A stretch of 11,892 bases of DNA from UBA4656 sp002405525 (lineage in GTDB: Bacteria; Pseudomonadota; Gammaproteobacteria; Xanthomonadales; Ahniellaceae). The position numbers were made by a program, and so were the translations under genes. How positions within the stretch are numbered: the stretch's first letter is position 1; every line of letters starts with the position of its first letter. This document shows positions 7,470 through 11,892 of the stretch, piece after piece. The notes beneath the pieces were generated by a model. It was not told the DNA's origin, did not search any database, and worked only from the letters and a program-made list of their open reading frames with translations. The DNA is taken from positions 1-11,892 of the forward strand of contig DAIMGT010000091.1 of NCBI GenBank assembly GCA_036723735.1. Reading direction: 5' to 3'.

Positions 7470-8966
7470 ATGGGTGCAGCGGCAGGCAATCCGGCGGGCG
7501 CGCCGCCGGCCTTCGACACGGTGCTGGGCCATCCACGGCCGCTGTGGATGCTGTTCATGTCGGAGTTCTGGGAGCGCTTCGCGTTCTACGGCATCCGCTG
7601 GGCGCTGGTGCTCTACATCGTGGCGCAGTTCCACGGCGGCGATCCGTCCGGCCAGCAGCCGGCGAGCTTCATCTACGGCTCCTACCTCGCGCTGGTCTAC
7701 GCCGCCGCGATCTTCGGCGGCTACGTCGCCGACCGCTTCCTCGGCTACCAGCGCGCGATCCTGGTCGGTGCGGCCTTCATGTCGCTCGGACTGTTCCTGA
7801 TCGCGGTGCCGCACGCGGAGGTCTTCAAGCTCGGATTGGCCACGATCATCGTCGGCAACGGATTGTTCAAGCCGATCATCTCCACTCTGGTCGGGAAGAT
7901 CTACGCGCAGGGCGACGAACGCCGCGATTCGGGCTTCACCATCTTCTACATGGGCATCAACGCGGGCGCGCTGGTAGCGCCGGTGTTGACCGGACTGCTG
8001 GCCCGGCGGGTGTTCGGCGCCGACGGCGTCCCGGACTACAAGGTGGTGTTCATCGCCGCCGGCATCGGCATGCTGCTGTCCTGGATCTGGTTCCACTTCG
8101 GCCGCGCGCAGCTCAAGGGCGTAGGCCTGCCGGCCGCGGGCGGCGAGGGCCGCGGCCGCGTGCTGGCGTCGGTGCTGGGCGCGATCGTTGTGGTGCCGGT
8201 GATCTATTTCCTGCTGGCGCTCGGCGCGCAGGCCCTGCAGGTGATCCTGACCATCATGTTCATTGCGCTGGCCGTGGTGCTGCTGGTCGAGGGCATCAAG
8301 AACGGCCCGAAGGCACGCGACATGGTGATCGCGATGCTGATCATCTTCGCCTTCAACATCATGTTCTGGATGTTCTTCGAACAGGCCGGTTCGTCGTTCA
8401 ACTTCCTCGCCGACGAGATCGTGCGCCGCGACTTCGGGTCCTGGACCTTCCCGCTGGAGTGGTTCCAGAGCGTGAACTCGCTGGCGATCATCACGCTGGC
8501 GCCGGTGCTGGCCTGGTTATGGGTGAAGATGGGCCGCGCCAATCCGTCGATCCCGCGCAAGTTCGGCCTCGGTTTGATCTTCAACGGTCTCGCCTTCCTG
8601 CTGCTGATGTACGCCCTCTCCAGCATGGTGGGCGAGGACAACAAGATCCCGTTCTGGACCCTGTTCATGGTTTACGTGATTCAGTCGGTGGGCGAGCTGT
8701 GCCTGTCGCCGATCGGGTTGTCGATGGTGACCAAGCTCGCGCCCGTGCGCCTGGTCGGCTTCGGCATGGGTGGGTGGTTCCTGTCCACCGGCATCGGCAA
8801 CAACCTGTCGGGCATCTTCGCCGGCCACGTCAGCGGCGAGGGCGGCATGACCGTCGCGTCCGCATTGACCGGCTACACCTTCGGCTTCTGGGCGCTGGTG
8901 ATCCCGGGCGCCGTCCTTTTCATCGCCGCGCCGCTGGTGGGGCGCTTGATGCACGGGGTGAAATAG
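7470..8966 (+). CDS. POT-family proton-coupled peptide transporter
   Basis: This 498-residue multi-pass inner-membrane protein belongs to the proton-dependent oligopeptide transporter (POT/PTR2) family, which imports di- and tripeptides with protons. Family marks seen: ExxERFxxYG as EFWERFAFYG (32-41), GNGLFKP (129-135) with the conserved lysine K134, FYMGINAG (159-166), and FEQAGSS around E304. The many hydrophobic segments fit 12-14 helices and the length is normal. ATG 7470 is preferred over the in-frame ATG 7413 because GAGGAG at 7455-7460 lies nine bases before it and the family N-terminus is short. It follows the CbiM-like gene by 100 bases, with a possible promoter of its own. Its closeness to tryptophan and tyrosine breakdown genes suggests it feeds them with peptides. 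A DtpA/DtpB-like annotation would also be acceptable; substrate preference is unknown. Confidence 0.95.
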   Translation: MGAAAGNPAGAPPAFDTVLGHPRPLWMLFMSEFWERFAFYGIRWALVLYIVAQFHGGDPSGQQPASFIYGSYLALVYAAAIFGGYVADRFLGYQRAILVGAAFMSLGLFLIAVPHAEVFKLGLATIIVGNGLFKPIISTLVGKIYAQGDERRDSGFTIFYMGINAGALVAPVLTGLLARRVFGADGVPDYKVVFIAAGIGMLLSWIWFHFGRAQLKGVGLPAAGGEGRGRVLASVLGAIVVVPVIYFLLALGAQALQVILTIMFIALAVVLLVEGIKNGPKARDMVIAMLIIFAFNIMFWMFFEQAGSSFNFLADEIVRRDFGSWTFPLEWFQSVNSLAIITLAPVLAWLWVKMGRANPSIPRKFGLGLIFNGLAFLLLMYALSSMVGEDNKIPFWTLFMVYVIQSVGELCLSPIGLSMVTKLAPVRLVGFGMGGWFLSTGIGNNLSGIFAGHVSGEGGMTVASALTGYTFGFWALVIPGAVLFIAAPLVGRLMHGVK

Positions 8967-9016
8967 TGTTGCTTGCGCTCCGGGCGGTGTGCGGCGCGGG
9001 GGCTTGGTGCGTCGCT

Positions 9017-9034
9017 TGATCACTGCCGTGATCA
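9017..9034 (+). terminator. Hairpin after the POT gene (possible terminator)
   Basis: TGATCAC (9017-9023) and GTGATCA (9028-9034) form a perfect seven-pair stem with a TGCC loop, 50 bases after the POT stop codon. There is no T-run after it on either strand, so it may act as an mRNA 3' end or a binding site rather than a classical terminator. Confidence 0.4.
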
Positions 9035-9166
9035 GGGCCCAGGGCTCAGGGCCCAGAGGTCACCACTGCTTTTCTGGGCCCTGGGCCCGATCCAGAGCAA
9101 CCGACGGTGCATCGACCGCCGCCCGCCAGCGCTTCCGCCATACCCCGGGCCCTATACCCTAGGCCC
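9035..9166. repeat. GGGCCC-rich intergenic repeat region
   Basis: Between the convergent POT and MarR genes the word GGGCCC occurs five times (9035, 9049, 9076, 9083 and 9147) within CAGGGCCCAG-like and CCTAGGGCC-like surroundings. The stretch has no convincing reading frame. It looks like a dispersed extragenic palindromic repeat of the lineage, but this cannot be tested within the window. Confidence 0.5.
9042..9088. terminator. Long hairpin between convergent genes (bidirectional terminator or REP element)
   Basis: The arms 9042-9057 and 9073-9088 pair over 16 positions with one G-T wobble (T9046/G9084), of which the inner 11 (CAGGGCCCAGA with TCTGGGCCCTG) are perfect; the loop is 15 bases. 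The right arm is preceded by TTTT (9070-9073) but neither strand has a T-run after the stem. Placement between two converging genes suits a bidirectional transcript end. Confidence 0.6.
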
Positions 9167-9180
9167 TCGTCTCCCCGCGC

Positions 9181-9666
9181 CTACCCAGCCAACTCCGGCC
9201 GTGCCGCCGGCATCCGCCGCACCGACTCCAACCCATCACCGGCCAGCTTCGACAGCAGGCGGTCGAGCCACCGGAGCTCTTCCTCGTTCAGCACCGCCAG
9301 CAGGCGCCGCTCGTACTCCAGCGCCCGGGGTGCGATCTGGGCGTAGATTCGCTGGCCGCGCGGGGTGAGCGCCAGCACCGAGCGTCGGCGGTCGCCGCTG
9401 TGGGTGGAGCGGCGGATGCGACCGTCGCCGAGCAGGCGCGCGACCGCGCGGCTGACCGCCACCTTGTCCATCGCCGTGCGATCGGCCACCTCGCAGGCGG
9501 ACAGCCCGGGATAGCGTCCGAGCACGGCCAGCACCCGCCACTCGGTCACCGACAGCCCGAAGCGGGCCTCGTACTCGCGGGCGATTGCCTGCGACACGGT
9601 GTTCGACAGCACCGAGAGCCGGTACGGCACGAAGCGGTCGAGGTCGAGCAGGCGGTCGTCGTTCAT
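9181..9666 (-). CDS. MarR-family transcriptional regulator
   Basis: This 161-residue DNA-binding protein has the winged helix-turn-helix of the MarR family: LSVTEWRVLAVLG (38-50), LSACEVADRTAMDKVAVSRAV (55-75) with the recognition helix at about 67-79, and the wing DGRIRRSTHSGDRRRSVLAL (81-100) followed by TPRG. Flanking helices would make the dimer interface. ATG 9666 was chosen over the longer frame start at 9714 because the extra 16 residues have no family character and would lie across the promoter region. No ribosome binding site is obvious. It is transcribed away from hppD, with 92 bases between the two starts, and an inverted repeat lies in that gap. It probably represses hppD-hmgA and itself until an aromatic effector is present; the effector is unknown. 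Confidence 0.92.
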   Translation of the reverse strand: MNDDRLLDLDRFVPYRLSVLSNTVSQAIAREYEARFGLSVTEWRVLAVLGRYPGLSACEVADRTAMDKVAVSRAVARLLGDGRIRRSTHSGDRRRSVLALTPRGQRIYAQIAPRALEYERRLLAVLNEEELRWLDRLLSKLAGDGLESVRRMPAARPELAG

Positions 9667-9680
9667 GGCGCGGCGCGGCT

Positions 9681-9694
9681 TGCAATTGGTTGCA
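9681..9694. promoter_or_regulatory. Inverted repeat, candidate MarR operator
   Basis: TGCAA-TTGG-TTGCA is a perfect inverted repeat with five-base arms, overlapping the -35 element and spacer of the hppD promoter and lying just downstream of the -10 of the regulator's own promoter. A bound MarR dimer here could block both directions. Confidence 0.5.
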
Positions 9695-9700
9695 GATGAA

Positions 9701-9706
9701 ACTATA
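9701..9706 (-). promoter_or_regulatory. Possible -10 element of the MarR gene
   Basis: On the - strand these bases read TATAGT (five of six to consensus), overlapping the hppD -10 on the other strand. The best -35 (TTGATT, opposite 9722-9727) has a short 15-base spacer. Transcription would start near 9694, inside the inverted repeat. Confidence 0.4.
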
Positions 9707-9758
9707 AGGAACACCAGCGAGAATCAACCCGCCGCGCTGCGCGCGCCGGAGGTCCCCC

Positions 9759-10823
9759 TTGAACGCCCAGCGCCAGGCCAGCGCACCAGCCAATCCACTC
9801 GGCATCAACGGCTTCGAGTTCGTCGAGTTCGCGGCGCCGGACCCATCCGTGCTGCACGCGTTGTTCCCGCGCCTCGGCTTCGCCGCCGTGGCGCACCACC
9901 GGACGCGCGCCATCAGCCTTTACCGGCAGGGCGGTGTGAACTTTCTCGTCAACGAGGAACCCGACTCGTTCGCCGCCGACTTCGCCGCAGTCCACGGCCC
10001 GTGCGCCTGTGGATTCGCGATTCGCGTCGCCGATGCCGCGGCGGCGTTCGCCGCCGTGCTGAGCCGTGGCGCGCAGGCGGCTACGCGCAAGGCGGCCACG
10101 CGCGCGGTCGACGCGCCGGCCATCGACGGCATCGGTGGCTGCATGCTCTACCTCGCCACCGATGGCGCCGACCCTTACGCGGCGGACTTCGCGTTCGTCT
10201 CCGGCGTGGACCCCCGGCCGACCGGCTTCGGCCTGACCTTCATCGACCACCTGACCCACAACCTCTACTTCGGCAACATGGCGAAGTGGGCGGATTACTA
10301 CGAGCGCCTGTTCGGATTCCGCGAGATTCGCTACTTCGACATCAAGGGCGCCAGGACCGGGCTGGTGTCGAAGGCGATGACCGCGCCCGACGGCATCGTC
10401 CGCATCCCGCTCAACGAATCGGCCGACCCGAAGAGCCAGATCAATGAGTACCTCGACCAGTACCAGGGCGAGGGCATCCAGCACATCGCCTGCTTCACCG
10501 ACGACATCTACGCTACGGTGGAAAGCATGCGCGCAGCCGGCATGAGCTTCCTCGACACGCCGGACACGTACTACGACGTGATCGACCAGCGCATCCCCGG
10601 CCACGGCGAGGACGTCGCGCGGATGAAGGCGCTGAAGATCCTGATTGATGCCGACCCGGAGACGGGGCGCAAGAAGCTGCTGCAGATCTTCACCGAGACC
10701 CACGTCGGCCCGATCTTCTTCGAGATCATCCAGCGCAAAGGCAACGAGGGCTTCGGGGAGGGCAACTTCCAGGCCCTTTTCGAGTCCATCGAGCGCGACC
10801 AGATGCGGCGCGGTGTGCTCTGA
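9759..10823 (+). CDS. hppD: 4-Hydroxyphenylpyruvate dioxygenase
   Basis: This cytoplasmic non-haem iron enzyme converts 4-hydroxyphenylpyruvate, made from tyrosine, to homogentisate. The 354 residues match bacterial HPPD in length and motifs. The three iron ligands are H164 in FIDHLTHN, H242 in GIQHIACFTDD and E322 in IFFEIIQRKG; the family C-terminal GFGEGNFQALFESIERDQ (331-348) is complete. The start is TTG 9759: GGAGG at 9748-9752 lies six bases before it, and the sequence from there (MNAQRQASAPANPLGINGFEFVEF) has the family N-terminus, while no ATG is suitably placed. A promoter and a candidate operator lie upstream, and a MarR gene is divergent. hmgA follows after 30 bases, giving the next pathway enzyme in the same operon. 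Use of TTG may moderate its expression. Confidence 0.97.
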   Translation: MNAQRQASAPANPLGINGFEFVEFAAPDPSVLHALFPRLGFAAVAHHRTRAISLYRQGGVNFLVNEEPDSFAADFAAVHGPCACGFAIRVADAAAAFAAVLSRGAQAATRKAATRAVDAPAIDGIGGCMLYLATDGADPYAADFAFVSGVDPRPTGFGLTFIDHLTHNLYFGNMAKWADYYERLFGFREIRYFDIKGARTGLVSKAMTAPDGIVRIPLNESADPKSQINEYLDQYQGEGIQHIACFTDDIYATVESMRAAGMSFLDTPDTYYDVIDQRIPGHGEDVARMKALKILIDADPETGRKKLLQIFTETHVGPIFFEIIQRKGNEGFGEGNFQALFESIERDQMRRGVL

Positions 10824-10853
10824 GGCTGGCCCGGACCGCGAACCATCGAGCGC

Positions 10854-11892
10854 ATGATCCCCATCCCCGTGCAATCCGGTTTCGGCAACGAATTCGCGAG
10901 CGAGGCGATTCCGGGCACCCTGCCGGTCGGACGCAACTCGCCGCAGCGGGTGGCGCACGGGCTTTACGCCGAGCAGATCTCGGGCAGCGCCTTTACCGCG
11001 CCGAGGCATCTCAACCGGCGAACCTGGACCTATCGGATCCGGCCGGGTGCGCAGCACCGACCCTTCTCGGCGCTGTCGCCCGGTCGCTTCCACAACCGTT
11101 TTTCCGAGGTTCCGCCCACTCCGAACCAGCTGCGCTGGGATCCGTTCCCGCTCCCGCAGGCGCCGACCGACTTCGTCGACGGCCTGCTCACCCTGGCCGG
11201 AAACGGCGGGCCGGAGGCGCAATGCGGTGTCGGGGTGCACATCTATGCCGCCAACACCGGCATGTGCGACCGGTTCTTCTACGACGCCGACGGCGAACTG
11301 CTGCTGGTGCCGCAGCAGGGCCGCTTGCGCCTGCACACCGAACTGGGCGTGGTCGAGGTCGAGCCGCTGGAAATCGCCGTGGTCCCGCGCGGCGTCCGCT
11401 TCCGCGTGGAACTCCCCGACGGCGCGGCGCGCGGCTACGTGGCGGAGAACTTCGGTGCGCCGCTGCGACTGCCGGAGCTGGGCCCGATCGGCGCCAACGG
11501 CCTGGCCAATCCGCGCGATTTCCTCGCCCCGGTCGCGGCGTTCGAGGACCGCGAGGGCGACTACGAGCTGCTGGCCAAGTTCCAGGGCGGCCTTTGGAGC
11601 GCGCGGATCGGGCATTCACCGCTCGACGTCGTCGCCTGGCACGGTAACCACGTGCCCTACAAGTACGACCTGCGACGCTTCAACACGATGGGTTCGATCT
11701 CCTTCGACCACCCGGACCCGTCGATTTTCACGGTGCTGAGCAGTGCATCCGACGCGCCGGGCACGGCCAACCTCGACTTCGTGATCTTTCCCCCGCGCTG
11801 GCTGGTCGGCGAGGACACTTTCCGCCCGCCGTGGTATCACCGCAACGTGGCCAGCGAGTTCATGGGCCTGGTGCACGGCGTCTACGACGCCA
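10854..11892 (+). CDS. hmgA: Homogentisate 1,2-dioxygenase, N-terminal part (cut by window edge)
   Basis: This iron enzyme opens the ring of homogentisate to maleylacetoacetate, the step after hppD in tyrosine breakdown. The frame stays open to the right edge, giving 346 residues of a protein usually about 430-440 long. Recognised parts: SGFGNEFASEA near the start, the WTYRIRPGAQH block, GNHVPYKYDL, and SFDHPDPSIF with H286, matching the catalytic histidine (292 in the human enzyme). H329 and E335 in YHRNVASEFMG match two of the three iron ligands (335 and 341 in human); the third histidine lies beyond the edge. ATG 10854 gives the family N-terminus; only a weak binding site (GAG at 10848-10850) precedes it, so translation may be coupled to hppD, whose stop is 30 bases upstream. 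Confidence 0.97.
   Translation, partial: MIPIPVQSGFGNEFASEAIPGTLPVGRNSPQRVAHGLYAEQISGSAFTAPRHLNRRTWTYRIRPGAQHRPFSALSPGRFHNRFSEVPPTPNQLRWDPFPLPQAPTDFVDGLLTLAGNGGPEAQCGVGVHIYAANTGMCDRFFYDADGELLLVPQQGRLRLHTELGVVEVEPLEIAVVPRGVRFRVELPDGAARGYVAENFGAPLRLPELGPIGANGLANPRDFLAPVAAFEDREGDYELLAKFQGGLWSARIGHSPLDVVAWHGNHVPYKYDLRRFNTMGSISFDHPDPSIFTVLSSASDAPGTANLDFVIFPPRWLVGEDTFRPPWYHRNVASEFMGLVHGVYDA

Larger units (their letters stand above)
9680..9708 (+). promoter_or_regulatory. Promoter of hppD
   Basis: TTGCAA (9680-9685) and TATAAG (9703-9708, five of six) are separated by 17 bases, the optimal spacing. They lie in an AT-richer island within GC-rich sequence, 50 bases upstream of the TTG start codon of hppD. 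Confidence 0.6.

Noticed and set aside
9702..11615. Long antisense open frame (637 codons) on the - strand opposite hppD and hmgA
   Set aside because: Both + strand genes have all their catalytic residues in place. The antisense frame is a GC-rich shadow without recognisable motifs.

Overview
The window is very GC-rich (about 70% by eye). It looks like a chromosomal stretch from a gammaproteobacterium of the Xanthomonadales (Lysobacterales) type. The grounds are a YheS-type ABC-F protein, a tryptophan 2,3-dioxygenase very close to the Xanthomonas enzyme, and a MarR regulator divergent from a 4-hydroxyphenylpyruvate dioxygenase / homogentisate dioxygenase operon. The taxonomic call is recognition from memory, not a search.

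Layout. (1) 1-2472 is an accessory-looking segment: an AAA ATPase of the DUF4143 class, a degenerate copy of a small gene, an unrelated 70-residue conserved small protein, an intact copy of the small gene, and a minimal nucleotidyltransferase overlapping its end. The two small-gene copies sit exactly 600 bp apart and share 135 bp at about 89% identity; only the second still has its nucleotidyltransferase. (2) 2477-5794 carries yheS, an FmdB-type zinc-ribbon protein and an unrecognised alanine-rich membrane-anchored protein, all on the + strand. (3) 5853-8966 carries kynA, a CbiM-like membrane protein whose start overlaps the kynA stop, and a POT-family peptide/proton symporter. (4) 8967-9180, between convergent genes, holds two strong hairpins in a GGGCCC-rich repeat stretch. 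(5) 9181-11892 carries a MarR regulator on the - strand and, divergent from it, hppD and hmgA (cut by the right edge).

Regions 3 and 5 fit together as aromatic amino acid catabolism: a peptide importer, tryptophan entry into the kynurenine pathway, and tyrosine breakdown through homogentisate. The MarR/hppD intergenic region has overlapping promoters facing both ways and an inverted repeat suited to a MarR dimer, so local control of tyrosine breakdown is likely.

The least ordinary part is region 1. Its small-protein plus nucleotidyltransferase pair resembles toxin-antitoxin-like modules but lacks a recognisable HEPN partner. Its duplicated small gene carries a perfect palindrome kept in both copies. 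I found no CRISPR array, tRNA, rRNA, insertion sequence or prophage gene.
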